From NCBI GenBank assembly GCA_947628705.1, contig CANRAZ010000001.1:1-64000 (forward strand): a stretch of 64,000 nucleotides of DNA, read 5' to 3'. The notes below the pieces were generated by a model. It was not told where the DNA came from. It did no database searches and saw only the letters and a program-made list of their open reading frames with translations. The translations under genes were made by a program, and so were the position numbers. Position 1 is the first letter of the stretch. Every line of letters begins with the position of its first letter. This DNA comes from an uncultured Lachnospiraceae bacterium. Its GTDB lineage: Bacteria; Bacillota; Clostridia; Lachnospirales; Lachnospiraceae. Of this stretch, positions 17,130-25,427 are shown in pieces.

Positions 17130-18890
17130 TTACACAGCCGACGCCCTTGGAAACATATATCCGTTTAAATAAATCTGCACCGAACGCTCACCGTTATACT
17201 TATTTATTATGGGACTGTAGGTAAAATGAAGCTTACAGCTTCCCTTTCCCTGAAAGGCAAGATCAAGCTCTCTTTCCCCGAAATTTTTTTCAAAAGCCTC
17301 GAGAAATTCCCTTGTATCATTAAACATCTTCGCTGTTACAGGAACATTTGTGCTATCCGTCAGCTCAAATTTAAGAAATTCCGCCTCTCTCCCAAACCAT
17401 GAAATCCTTTTGACCGTTACATTCCTATCTGCGAAAACCGGCCCTGCATTACCTTTTCCGGTCGGCTCCAGAAGCTTAAGCTCTTCAATGAATTCACAGC
17501 TTGAGTAAGAAAGCGAAAGTCTGATATCAATCAGCTTTTTTTTCGGAATATCCGTAAGGTCTTCCTTGCAGTTTTCGTTGATCATTTTTCTGAAATTTTG
17601 GATCAAATCCTTTTCAAGACTTAGACCAGCTGCCATAGGATGCCCTCCGAATTTAAGCAGAAGCTTACTGCATGCTTTGATTTCTTCAAACATATTGTAA
17701 CCCTCAACGCTTCTGCCGGAGCCCTTTACAATGCTTCTGTCTGCCACGCTGTCAGTAAGCACGATAGCCGGTCTGTTAAATTTTTCCTTTAACCTTCCTG
17801 CAATAATTCCCGCAATGCTTTCGTGACAGGTTTTCAGATAAACCACAAGGACTGAATCCTGCGCCAAATCGCTGTTTTCGATCTGTTCTATTGCCTTTTC
17901 AGTTTCCGTCACCGTATTATTTTTACGTGTTTCGTTAAGATCTCTAAGGTGTTTTGCAATTGCTCTTGCTTCTCCTATACTCCTCGCTCTAAGAAGTTCT
18001 ACTCCTGCATCTGCCGTTTCAAGCCTTCCTGTCGCATTAAGGCACGGTCCAAGCACAAATCCCAAATTGTAGGCGCTGATCCTGACGTCCTTAAGCCTGC
18101 ACTCCTCGGCAAGAGCGGTAAGGCCCACATTGCTTTTTTCGTTGATTTTCTCGAGTCCAAGCTTTACAATCGCCCTGTTTTCGCCTCGCAGATCCATTAC
18201 GTCACAAACCGTCGCGACAGCCATAACGTCTAAATGCTTTTCGATAAAGCTTCCGAATCCGTATATGTCGTAAAGCGCCTCGCAGAGCTTTGCTGCAACG
18301 ACGGCTCCGCATATGCCTTTTTCCGGGTAATCGCAATCCGTCTGCTTAGGGTCCACGATACAGTCCGCCGGCGGAAGCTCATCCGGTATATCATGGTGGT
18401 CCGTGACAATAACTGTCATTTTGTTTTCTTTTGCAAACTCAATCTGGGATTTCGCAGCTATGCCGTTGTCACAGGTAACGATCATGTCTATTCCGTCTGC
18501 AATTGCTTCTTTAATAATGTCCGTACTGATCCCGTAACCGTCAGTAACTCTGTTTGGAATGCGGTATGTAACAAAAGCGCCAAGTTCTTCAAAAGCTGTG
18601 AACAAAAGATAAGTTGCCGATACTCCGTCAACGTCATAATCTCCGACAATTCTGATGTTTTCTCCGTTGTCAATTGCTTTTTTTATAAGCTCCGCCGACT
18701 TCTTTACGTCCTTCATAAGACTGTAATCATGCAGGGCTTTAATATCAGGGTAAAGAAATTCTCTGATTTCCTCCTCTTGGGTATAGCCTCTGTTGACTAA
18801 CAATACTGCCATAGGCAGGCTGACATTAAATTTCCTGCATATTTCATTAAAGTCGGCCTTTTTATTTAACAGTATCCATTCTTCTTTCAT
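17130..18890 (-). CDS. recJ: Single-stranded-DNA-specific exonuclease RecJ
   Basis: RecJ is a 5'-3' single-strand exonuclease for recombination, base excision and mismatch repair. The DHH-phosphoesterase motifs are intact: VGDYDVDGVSATYLL, IVTCDNGIAA, VIVTDHHDIPDELP and FGGHPMAAGLSLE (DHHA1). Its 586 residues match the core RecJ length, close to E. coli RecJ, without the C-terminal extension present in some Firmicutes proteins. The ATG is preceded by GGAGGTTACA. It lies 97 bases after secDF, with a terminator-like hairpin between, and 175 bases before thiN. A TGTGTA/TACACA hairpin covers its stop codon, but no T-run follows it. Confidence 0.96.
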   Translation of the reverse strand: MKEEWILLNKKADFNEICRKFNVSLPMAVLLVNRGYTQEEEIREFLYPDIKALHDYSLMKDVKKSAELIKKAIDNGENIRIVGDYDVDGVSATYLLFTAFEELGAFVTYRIPNRVTDGYGISTDIIKEAIADGIDMIVTCDNGIAAKSQIEFAKENKMTVIVTDHHDIPDELPPADCIVDPKQTDCDYPEKGICGAVVAAKLCEALYDIYGFGSFIEKHLDVMAVATVCDVMDLRGENRAIVKLGLEKINEKSNVGLTALAEECRLKDVRISAYNLGFVLGPCLNATGRLETADAGVELLRARSIGEARAIAKHLRDLNETRKNNTVTETEKAIEQIENSDLAQDSVLVVYLKTCHESIAGIIAGRLKEKFNRPAIVLTDSVADRSIVKGSGRSVEGYNMFEEIKACSKLLLKFGGHPMAAGLSLEKDLIQNFRKMINENCKEDLTDIPKKKLIDIRLSLSYSSCEFIEELKLLEPTGKGNAGPVFADRNVTVKRISWFGREAEFLKFELTDSTNVPVTAKMFNDTREFLEAFEKNFGERELDLAFQGKGSCKLHFTYSPIINKYNGERSVQIYLNGYMFPRASAV

Positions 18891-18931
18891 TGTAACCTCC
18901 GTTCAAAACTATACCGCCATAAAGCAAAGAA

Positions 18932-18965
18932 GGGTGAAACTTAAGGCATTGCCTATGTTTCACCC
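18932..18965 (-). terminator. Probable terminator after secDF
   Basis: GGGTGAAAC and GTTTCACCC form a perfect 9-bp stem just past the secDF stop. On the minus strand it is followed by TTCTTTGCTTT, a broken T-run, so termination may be partial with read-through into recJ. Confidence 0.55.
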
Positions 18966-18987
18966 TGTATTGAGCAAAGCTGATTAC

Positions 18988-21270
18988 CTATTTGGCTGCT
19001 TTTTTACTCCGTTTAATAAAGAACAGCCACAGCGAACCTGCTATGCAGACCGATGAATATGCGCCGCATATCATGCCGACCATAAGCGGTACTGCAAACT
19101 CACGTATTGAATCTACGCCGAGTATAACTATCATTACAACCGAAATAAGCGTTGTAATTGAAGTATTTATGCTTCTTGAAAGCGTCTCGCTGATGGAAAG
19201 ATTTACAACGTCGTCCAAGTTCTGCTTCTTTGTCATCTCTTTAAGGTTTTCCCTTATTCTGTCAAAAATTACGATGGTTGCGTTAATCGAGTAACCGACT
19301 ATGGTAAGCATGCAGGCAATAAACGAATTGTCTACGGTCACCCTGAACACGGCATAAACCATAAGCACAACCAATACGTCATGCAGAAGCGCCAGAACCG
19401 AGCTGGTGGCAAATGCAAGGTTCTTAAATCTTATCCAGATGTAAAGAAGCATACATATGCCTGCAATAACGACCGCCCAGATCGCATCCATCTTCATTTC
19501 GTCCGAAACAGATGCGCTGATGCTGTCTACCTGAATTTTATCGTCCGTCACTCCGTAGGTTTCATTAAGCTTTTTCTTAAGCTGAACGATTTCAGAATCC
19601 TCGGATTCCTGGGCAATCATTTTATCAGTTTTAATCACTACGGCATTTTCGCCGTCAACCTGAACGATCTGAGGCGTTGAACCGAACACGTCTCCGACAA
19701 GACCCTCGATCTCAGCATTGGAAGGAGGCGTCTGGTCAAAATAAACCTCAATGGAAGTACCTCCTACAAAATCAAGACCGTAGTTAAGGATGTTGCCTGT
19801 TGAAGCCTTGCCGACAATCAATCCGACAATGCCTGCGACAATCAAAACGCCGGAAATTATCAGATATTTGAGCCAGTGCTTTGTAAAATTAAATATCTTC
19901 CGTTCTTTAAGCTTTCCGTAAAATTTTTCCTTTGTAAAGCCAAGGTTGTAAGCGCATAAAAGCACAAACCGGCAGATAAGGAGCGAGGAAATTACAGAAA
20001 GAATAATACCGATTGCAAGCGTAATAGCAAAGCCCCTTATCGTACCCGAACCTCTAAGATAAAGGACTACCGCGGCAATAAGCGTGGTTACGTTTCCGTC
20101 AATTATGGCAGAGGTCGCTCTGCTGAATCCGATTTTTATCGAAGAACGAACCGTCTTGCCCGCTCTGATCTCCTCCATTATTCTCGTAAAAATAATGATG
20201 TTGCCGTCAACCGCCATACCGATTGAAAGTATGATGCCGGCAATACCCGGAAGGGTGAGCGTTACGTCAAACAGTATAAGGCTGAGAATAAGAAGACCCG
20301 TGTAAATTATAAGGGAAATGCCTGCGCATATTCCCGGAAGCTTGTAAAACACAATCATAAACAGGATTACGAGGATAATACCGATGAGTCCTGCAAGAAG
20401 TATCGTCTCAAGCGCGTTTGAACCAAGCTGAGCGCCGACAATGCTGTACTGGAGCTGGTGGAGCTCAAGAGGAAGCGCGCCGATTTGGATAGTATTTGCA
20501 AGGTTCTTTACTTCTTCATAGGTGAACTGACCGGTTATCGTCGCTGTGTCGCTGTCAATCGGCTCCTGACACCTTGGAGCGCTTATTACCTCGTCGTCAT
20601 AAACGATTGCAATAATTCCTTTATTGTAATTCTGTGTTCCCTGTACCGCATAATAGTACTGAGAAGCAATTTTTGTCGCCTCATAAAATTTACTTCTGCC
20701 ATCCGGCTTAAGAGTAAGCTCAACAAAATAAGAGGTTCCCTGAATTCCGTTCTGCTGATTCTGGCTGTACATCGCCTCCGCCTTCTGAATGTCGGAGCCG
20801 TCAAGTATACAGTCTCCTGCCGCAATTATCTCTTCAATCGGACGTGAAAGAACATAATTTCCGGAACCGTCGTTCAAAATATTATCCGTTCCGCTTTCGC
20901 CGTTGCCTAAAATGAAATAGACGTTTCCCGAATCACCGAGCTCCTCCAGAATATTTTCGGCATTTTCAACACCCGGAATATCTACGCAGATTCTGTTGTC
21001 GCCCTGCTGATAGACCTGTGCTTCAGTGCTGTAATTCTGAACTCTTTTCTGCATTCTGTAAATCGTAGTTGAAAGTTTTTCAGCATCAGGCTTAGCTTCC
21101 GACGTTTCGTAAGTAATGCTGAGGCCTCCGTCAAGGTCAAGACCGAGCCCGATGTCTCTCACACCGGGGATTTTATCATTTACTTCCCCCAGATAGGCGT
21201 AAACGCCAAGCAGTGCGATTACCGCTGCTATTGCAAGAAGCTGCAAAACTCCCTTTTTAGTATTTTTCAT
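18988..21270 (-). CDS. secDF: Fused protein translocase subunit SecDF
   Basis: SecD and SecF are joined in one 760-residue chain, as in Bacillus, and use the proton gradient to help pull exported proteins through SecYEG. The SecD half has the signature GLGLDLDGGLSITYET (about residues 41-56), a large extracytoplasmic domain, and a membrane block with GIAGIILSIGMAVDGNIIIF. The SecF half begins near residue 450 with its own membrane helix and the matching signature LDFVGGTSIEVYF, and ends with a block containing TIVGYSINATIVIFDRIREN. Twelve helices are expected. A near-consensus promoter lies about 70 bases upstream, and the gene has its own terminator. Confidence 0.96.
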   Translation of the reverse strand: MKNTKKGVLQLLAIAAVIALLGVYAYLGEVNDKIPGVRDIGLGLDLDGGLSITYETSEAKPDAEKLSTTIYRMQKRVQNYSTEAQVYQQGDNRICVDIPGVENAENILEELGDSGNVYFILGNGESGTDNILNDGSGNYVLSRPIEEIIAAGDCILDGSDIQKAEAMYSQNQQNGIQGTSYFVELTLKPDGRSKFYEATKIASQYYYAVQGTQNYNKGIIAIVYDDEVISAPRCQEPIDSDTATITGQFTYEEVKNLANTIQIGALPLELHQLQYSIVGAQLGSNALETILLAGLIGIILVILFMIVFYKLPGICAGISLIIYTGLLILSLILFDVTLTLPGIAGIILSIGMAVDGNIIIFTRIMEEIRAGKTVRSSIKIGFSRATSAIIDGNVTTLIAAVVLYLRGSGTIRGFAITLAIGIILSVISSLLICRFVLLCAYNLGFTKEKFYGKLKERKIFNFTKHWLKYLIISGVLIVAGIVGLIVGKASTGNILNYGLDFVGGTSIEVYFDQTPPSNAEIEGLVGDVFGSTPQIVQVDGENAVVIKTDKMIAQESEDSEIVQLKKKLNETYGVTDDKIQVDSISASVSDEMKMDAIWAVVIAGICMLLYIWIRFKNLAFATSSVLALLHDVLVVLMVYAVFRVTVDNSFIACMLTIVGYSINATIVIFDRIRENLKEMTKKQNLDDVVNLSISETLSRSINTSITTLISVVMIVILGVDSIREFAVPLMVGMICGAYSSVCIAGSLWLFFIKRSKKAAK

Positions 21271-21340
21271 GCGTTTTATTACCTCACGTTAAAATATCTG
21301 ACTATTTTCTCTTTAATACAGAGAATCCGCAATAAGTGTT

Positions 21341-21368
21341 ATTATAACACACAGATACAAAAAGTCAA
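21341..21368 (-). promoter_or_regulatory. Promoter of secDF
   Basis: On the minus strand TTGACT is followed after 16 bases by TATAAT. It lies about 70 bases ahead of the secDF ATG and is a strong SigA-type match. Confidence 0.8.
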
Positions 21369-21426
21369 AGCCTTTTGTCATAACCGACAGCCATTTCAAA
21401 CTTACAATTGCACTGCGTAAGGATTT

Positions 21427-22368
21427 TTATTCCTCAGTATCGGTTTCTTCCTGCCTGTTTTCGAAATCCAGCATCTCACTGCCGTCCGGCACCAGTCTTT
21501 TATATTTGTTATTATTATAATCACGCTTTCCGAGCATAGACGTCGCCTCCTGTATCCGGTAGCTTACGCCTGCATAGTTCGTTCCTATTATAAGCTGCAC
21601 CGCCCGTCTCAGCTTGCTTATCAGGACATATTCCTCAGACTGACGCGTGCAGCTGATGTTTTTTCTCACATAGTCCATAACCCTGCCGCGTCTGATTTGA
21701 ATCTCAAGATTTTCGGTGCATGGCAATATTATCAGCCTTGTACCTGATATTCTCAGATTTGCAACCGCTTTTCTCACTTCATCGATCGGGACGTAATACG
21801 GAACGAGGTAAACAAAAAAACATTTATTTCTGACGGAATTATACTTATCCAAGAACTCCAGCGACCTTCTTTGCGACAAGGGCATCATAACAAGAACGGT
21901 TTTAGATATGTCTATTATTTCCGGCGACGAGATATTTTCCGATTTTTCGGTGGATATTATAGTAAAATCCCCCCAGTCCTCCGCTATTTCTATGTAATTA
22001 TAAAGATTGTAATTAAAATAATAATTAAAGGCTTCTCTGTTTATGTCCCTGTATTGCGGAATATAAAACAGCGAGTTGTCGATTATCTCCAAAAGGCTGT
22101 TTCTCCTTACCTTTCTCCCGAATTTTTCGGATACTATTTTAGCTACCGTCTCTTCGGCATTTCTTCCCGAATTGTAAAACGTGTCTTCCTTTACCGTATG
22201 AGAGTACCTGTTTCCGAATATCATATCTCCTATTGTCGGGTCGGATAGTGAATTTTCAAAAATCGTCACCTTACACGACGGGTACATACAGGCTGCTGCC
22301 GTTGATAATAAAGTAATAAAAACACTGGACTTGCCGCTTTCGTCATGATTCCAAACTGCTATAACCAT
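21427..22368 (-). CDS. Orphan ParA/MinD/CpaE-like P-loop ATPase
   Basis: A 313-residue protein (start at the ATG at 22368, which has TGAGGAAG upstream; the track start at 22467 adds an unsupported N-terminus). It opens with MVIAVWNHDESGKSSVFITL, the position and hydrophobic context of a ParA-type P-loop, although the usual KGGxGKT is changed to HDESGKSS and lacks the first signature lysine. VTIFENSLSDPTIGDMIFG next resembles the region after the P-loop in CpaE-like pilus and partition ATPases. ISKTVLVMMPLSQRRSLEFL and KCFFVYLVPYYVPIDEV fit the later strands of the fold. The C-terminus is charged. No Tad pilus or partition genes are nearby, so the function is open. Fold assignment is likely; activity is uncertain. 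Confidence 0.6.
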   Translation of the reverse strand: MVIAVWNHDESGKSSVFITLLSTAAACMYPSCKVTIFENSLSDPTIGDMIFGNRYSHTVKEDTFYNSGRNAEETVAKIVSEKFGRKVRRNSLLEIIDNSLFYIPQYRDINREAFNYYFNYNLYNYIEIAEDWGDFTIISTEKSENISSPEIIDISKTVLVMMPLSQRRSLEFLDKYNSVRNKCFFVYLVPYYVPIDEVRKAVANLRISGTRLIILPCTENLEIQIRRGRVMDYVRKNISCTRQSEEYVLISKLRRAVQLIIGTNYAGVSYRIQEATSMLGKRDYNNNKYKRLVPDGSEMLDFENRQEETDTEE

Positions 22369-22720
22369 TTTCTTCCTCACATTCTGTAAAAAAAATATTA
22401 TGTGTAGAGCTACACTTGAGATGTTTTCACAATTATACAGATGAGGATTTAAAAAAATAATCAGCATTTTGTTGAATTTGCTTTGACAAAATATACAGGA
22501 TAAACAATTTTTTTGCCTTATTTTGTCAAAAAAATCATTTTTGAAATGACTTTTCTTGAGTTATTTTAAAATTATGAACAGCAGGTTCTAAAACGCATGA
22601 ACTGACAAGCCCCAAAAAAGACGTTTTAAAAAAATAAAAACTGCTGTCTGTCTGAATAAAAAAAACTCAGCTAAAAATACTATTATTTAAAAAATCAAGA
22701 ATATGGCGAGGAGTTTGCAT
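22369..22720. other. AT-rich intergenic region with an inverted repeat
   Basis: This 352-base space lies between two divergent genes and is very A/T-rich, with many A and T runs. It holds a perfect 12-bp inverted repeat (22482-22530), listed separately. No convincing complete promoter, RNA gene or further ORF was found. Confidence 0.5.
22482..22530. repeat. 12-bp perfect inverted repeat with TTGACA in each arm
   Basis: TTTGACAAAATA (22482-22493) is repeated in reverse complement as TATTTTGTCAAA (22519-22530) with 25 bases between. Each arm contains a consensus -35 hexamer, pointing inward. It could be a regulator-binding site or a hairpin. Confidence 0.6.
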
Positions 22721-23140
22721 ATGAAAACTTTTTTTAAAAATTTTATTGCCTGCGGTCTCACGGGCTGGTGCATTGAATGCTTTTATACGGGTCTGGCGGA
22801 AATGTTCAAGGGAAATCCCAAGCTGACAAGCTCTACCTCTCTTTGGATGTTTCCGATTTACGGTCTTGCGGCATTCATGATTCCCGTTTACAACGGAATA
22901 AAGGAACAAAGTATACTTTTAAGAGCGACCGTTTACGGGCTGCTGATAACTTCAATAGAATTTATAACCGGCTCGCTGCTCTCGCTTTTCGGAAGCTGTC
23001 CGTGGGATTACCGTTACACCGCTTTTAACTATATGGGATTGATACGGCTTGACTATTTTCCGCTATGGATGTTTTCCGGACTTATATTTGAATTTATCAT
23101 ATGCCGCAGAGAGCTAATAACCAATGCTTTTAAGAATTAA
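22721..23140 (+). CDS. Small membrane protein of the CmpB family (putative ABC transporter permease, PF06541-like)
   Basis: A 139-residue protein with about four membrane helices. I start at the ATG at 22721, seven bases after AGGAG, not the track start at 22703. The signature resembles the CmpB family found widely in Clostridia: GWCIECFYTGL in the first helix, SLWMFPIYGLAAFM in the second, then CPWDYRYTAFNYMGLIRLDY and PLWMFSGLIFE. The family name in databases suggests an ABC transporter role, but the evidence for that is thin and no partner ATPase lies next to it. It appears to be a one-gene transcript that ends at a strong terminator. Confidence 0.75.
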   Translation: MKTFFKNFIACGLTGWCIECFYTGLAEMFKGNPKLTSSTSLWMFPIYGLAAFMIPVYNGIKEQSILLRATVYGLLITSIEFITGSLLSLFGSCPWDYRYTAFNYMGLIRLDYFPLWMFSGLIFEFIICRRELITNAFKN

Positions 23141-23141
23141 A

Positions 23142-23196
23142 AAATAAGGTGCTGCCAAAAGCCCATGAAGGCTTATTATGCAGCGCCTTATTTTGA
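23142..23196 (+). terminator. Terminator after the CmpB-like gene
   Basis: AATAAGGTGCTGC and GCAGCGCCTTATT form a long stem (one G-T pair) ending in TTTT. It starts a few bases past the stop at 23140 and also faces the end of the lipoprotein gene on minus. Confidence 0.8.
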
Positions 23197-23231
23197 TATT
23201 ATGATTTAATTTATAATTTCTTTGGTATGGG

Positions 23232-23711
23232 TTATCTGGCAGCCGTGCTGTTTCCGCCGCTTTTTCTTCCGGCCACATCGTCTACGGTATCCTTGATTCC
23301 GTCTTTGATATCTTCCGCCCCGTCCTTGATATCATCCTTGATATCCTCGGCTCCGTCCTTGATATCTTCTCCAAGATTTCCCTTATCATCGCCTGTTCCG
23401 TTGCCGTCCATCAGATTGCCGTCGTCCGGTCCTCCTGTAACTGTCGGATCGTTTCCGTTATTGCCGTTATCAGAGCCTCCTGCCGGAGTTCCGCTAACAC
23501 CGGTATTGTTACCGCCGCCGTTATTCTTATCATCTGCATCATCGTTCTTATCCTTGTCATTGCCCGTATTGTTTTTATCGCTTCCGTTTTTGTCATCGGT
23601 GCTGTTTTCGCTCCCGGGATGTGTTGCTGAATTATTCATGTCGTCACCGCATCCGGTAAGTACTCCCGCAAGCATCAGCGCGCTTAAAACAAATATTGCT
23701 GTTTTTTTCAT
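23232..23711 (-). CDS. Small lipoprotein with an Asn/Asp/Gly-rich linker and DIKDGAE repeats
   Basis: I start at the ATG at 23711, preceded by GAGGTAATT, giving 159 residues; the track adds 26 unsupported ones. MKKTAIFVLSALMLAGVLTGC is a lipoprotein signal with lipobox LTGC. Nearly all of the mature protein is low-complexity Asp/Asn/Gly/Lys sequence, followed by a C-terminal segment with repeated DIKDGAED-type heptads (about residues 112-150) likely to form an amphipathic, acidic helix. I recall similar acidic-helix lipoproteins in other Clostridia but know no function. The long plus-strand ORF across it (23227-23754) is a shadow caused by the biased composition. Confidence 0.7.
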   Translation of the reverse strand: MKKTAIFVLSALMLAGVLTGCGDDMNNSATHPGSENSTDDKNGSDKNNTGNDKDKNDDADDKNNGGGNNTGVSGTPAGGSDNGNNGNDPTVTGGPDDGNLMDGNGTGDDKGNLGEDIKDGAEDIKDDIKDGAEDIKDGIKDTVDDVAGRKSGGNSTAAR

Positions 23712-23802
23712 AATTACCTCAATTACCTCACAATCTGCACATTCTCTTTTATAACTTTTCGTGCTTATATGATTGTCTCCAAAACACAAAAATTTATTCT
23801 TT

Positions 23803-23831
23803 ATGACAATTTTTACATTAATTCATATAAT
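23803..23831 (+). promoter_or_regulatory. Promoter of the ABC importer operon
   Basis: ATGACA, a 17-base spacer and TATAAT precede the ATPase gene by about 26 bases. The leader would be about 20 bases, leaving no room for a riboswitch. Confidence 0.7.
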
Positions 23832-23857
23832 ATTTTATAATTATCCGGAGGCCTTTA

Positions 23858-24631
23858 ATGGGATCAAAGCTTAAGGTTGACAATGTGTGCTTTTCTTATT
23901 ACGGATTAAAGGGAGAAACCAAAACTATTGATAATCTTTCCTTTGAAGCTGATGAAGGCGAATTTGTTGCCATTGTCGGGCCGTCAGGCTGCGGAAAGAC
24001 CACTCTGCTTTCCTGTCTTTCCGGACTGCTTGTACCAACAGAAGGAACAATTACGATCAACGGCAAGCATATAAGCGAAGCGGACGTGCGCATCGGCTAT
24101 ATGCACCAGAAGGATTTGCTGTTTGACTGGCGCGACAATTATAAAAATATTGCGCTGTCAATTGAAATTTCACCGTTTGATAAAGAAGAAAGAACCGAAA
24201 ACATAAAAAAACTGCTTGAGACCTATGATTTAAAGGATTTTAAGCACAGCTATCCCAGCGCCTTATCCGGAGGAATGAGGCAGCGGGTCGCCCTTATCAG
24301 AACGCTAATCTGCAAGCCTGACTTTCTCCTTTTGGACGAACCGTTTTCGGCTTTAGACTTTCAGACGCGCCTTGAGGTTTCGGATGACATATATCGGATA
24401 ATCAGAAAAGAAAAAAAAACCGCTATACTTATCACTCACGACATAGAAGAAGCGATAAGCATGGCGGATAAAATTCTTGTGCTCAGCAAGCGTCCGACGC
24501 ATGTCATAGAAACAATCAGAATAAAGCTTTCCGTTGAGGACAGAACGCCTTTTACGGCAAGAGATGCACCAGAGTTTTCTGAATATTTTCATCACATATA
24601 TAAGGAGCTGAAAGATGGAGAAATCGGATAA
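23858..24631 (+). CDS. ABC transporter ATP-binding protein (nitrate/sulfonate/taurine importer type)
   Basis: A 257-residue ATPase of the SsuB/TauB/ThiZ-like group. Walker A is [14 protein letters not shown] (about residues 44-57), the Q-loop region is YMHQKDLLFDWRDN, the signature is LSGGMRQRVALIRTL, Walker B is LLLDEPFSALD and the switch histidine is in ILITHDIEEA. These, together with a single partner permease, match importers for sulfonates, taurine, nitrate or pyrimidine precursors. CGGAGG precedes the ATG. Its end overlaps the permease start by 17 bases. No binding-protein gene lies in the operon or nearby, so the substrate cannot be inferred. Confidence 0.9.
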   Translation: MGSKLKVDNVCFSYYGLKGETKTIDNLSFEADEGEFVAIVGPSGCGKTTLLSCLSGLLVPTEGTITINGKHISEADVRIGYMHQKDLLFDWRDNYKNIALSIEISPFDKEERTENIKKLLETYDLKDFKHSYPSALSGGMRQRVALIRTLICKPDFLLLDEPFSALDFQTRLEVSDDIYRIIRKEKKTAILITHDIEEAISMADKILVLSKRPTHVIETIRIKLSVEDRTPFTARDAPEFSEYFHHIYKELKDGEIG

Positions 24632-25427
24632 CGGCGCAGTCTCCTACGGTCAGAAGCAGTTTATGCGGAAATACCGTATAAGACAGATAATAATACATAC
24701 CTCACGTCTGCTTATTCTCGTTCTTTTCATCGGCGGCTGGGAAATGCTTACAAAATATAAGATAATCGACTCTTTTATCTTTTCCAGCCCTTCGAGGATA
24801 ATAAAGGCCGCCGTAAAATATTGGACTGACGGAACGCTTAAATATCACATCGGGGTAACGCTTGCGGAAACCTTCATATGTTTTGCCATCGTAATTCTTG
24901 GGGGCATGGCGGCAGCTGTTCTTTTGTGGTGGAACGATTTGGTCTACCGAATCCTCGAGCCTTACCTTGTCATTCTCAACAGCCTGCCTAAATCGGCTCT
25001 TGCGCCTCTGTTTATCGTCTGGCTGGGGACCGGAATGAGAACGATTATCGTTGCGGCAATTTCTGTTGCAATCTTCGGAGCCATAATGTCTTTGTATGAA
25101 CATTTCAGGCAGACCGACCCGGATAAAATAAAGCTTATTTACACTCTGGGAGGAAATAAGCTTACGGTGCTTTTCAAGGTTGTTATACCTTCCAACAAGG
25201 CGTTTATTATAAATGTCATGAAAGTCAACATGGGGCTTTCGCTTGTCGGCGTCATAATCGGAGAATTCGTCGCGGCAAACGCCGGACTCGGTTATCTGAT
25301 ACTTTACGCCAGTCAGGTTTTTAAGCTGGATCTGGTTCTTCTGTCAATCACTATTCTTGCCTTTGTGGCAGCCGTCCTTTATCTGGCGCTTGACCTGCTG
25401 GAAAGATTCTGCTTAAGAAGCCGGTGA
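24615..25427 (+). CDS. ABC transporter permease (SsuC/TauC type)
   Basis: Membrane partner of the preceding ATPase, 270 residues with about six helices. The N-terminus is cytoplasmic and basic, then a first helix LLILVLFIGGWEML. The coupling loop is in the segment YTLGGNKLTVLFKVVIPSNK, and VGVIIGEFVAANAGLGYLIL is the family hallmark of SsuC/TauC/ThiX-like permeases. AAGGAG lies seven bases upstream of the ATG inside the ATPase gene, so the two are translationally coupled. Its last 49 bases overlap the end of the WYL regulator gene on the other strand. The missing binding protein must be encoded elsewhere or absent. Confidence 0.88.
   Translation: MEKSDNGAVSYGQKQFMRKYRIRQIIIHTSRLLILVLFIGGWEMLTKYKIIDSFIFSSPSRIIKAAVKYWTDGTLKYHIGVTLAETFICFAIVILGGMAAAVLLWWNDLVYRILEPYLVILNSLPKSALAPLFIVWLGTGMRTIIVAAISVAIFGAIMSLYEHFRQTDPDKIKLIYTLGGNKLTVLFKVVIPSNKAFIINVMKVNMGLSLVGVIIGEFVAANAGLGYLILYASQVFKLDLVLLSITILAFVAAVLYLALDLLERFCLRSR

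Noticed and set aside
22721-23140. A real ABC transporter permease as the database name implies
   Set aside because: It is small, has about four helices and no partner ATPase nearby, so I report it as a CmpB-family membrane protein only.
23227-23754. 175-residue Ser/Pro-rich plus-strand ORF over the lipoprotein gene
   Set aside because: It is the mirror of the Asp/Gly/Asn-rich linker of the lipoprotein. The minus-strand product has a proper signal peptide and ribosome site.
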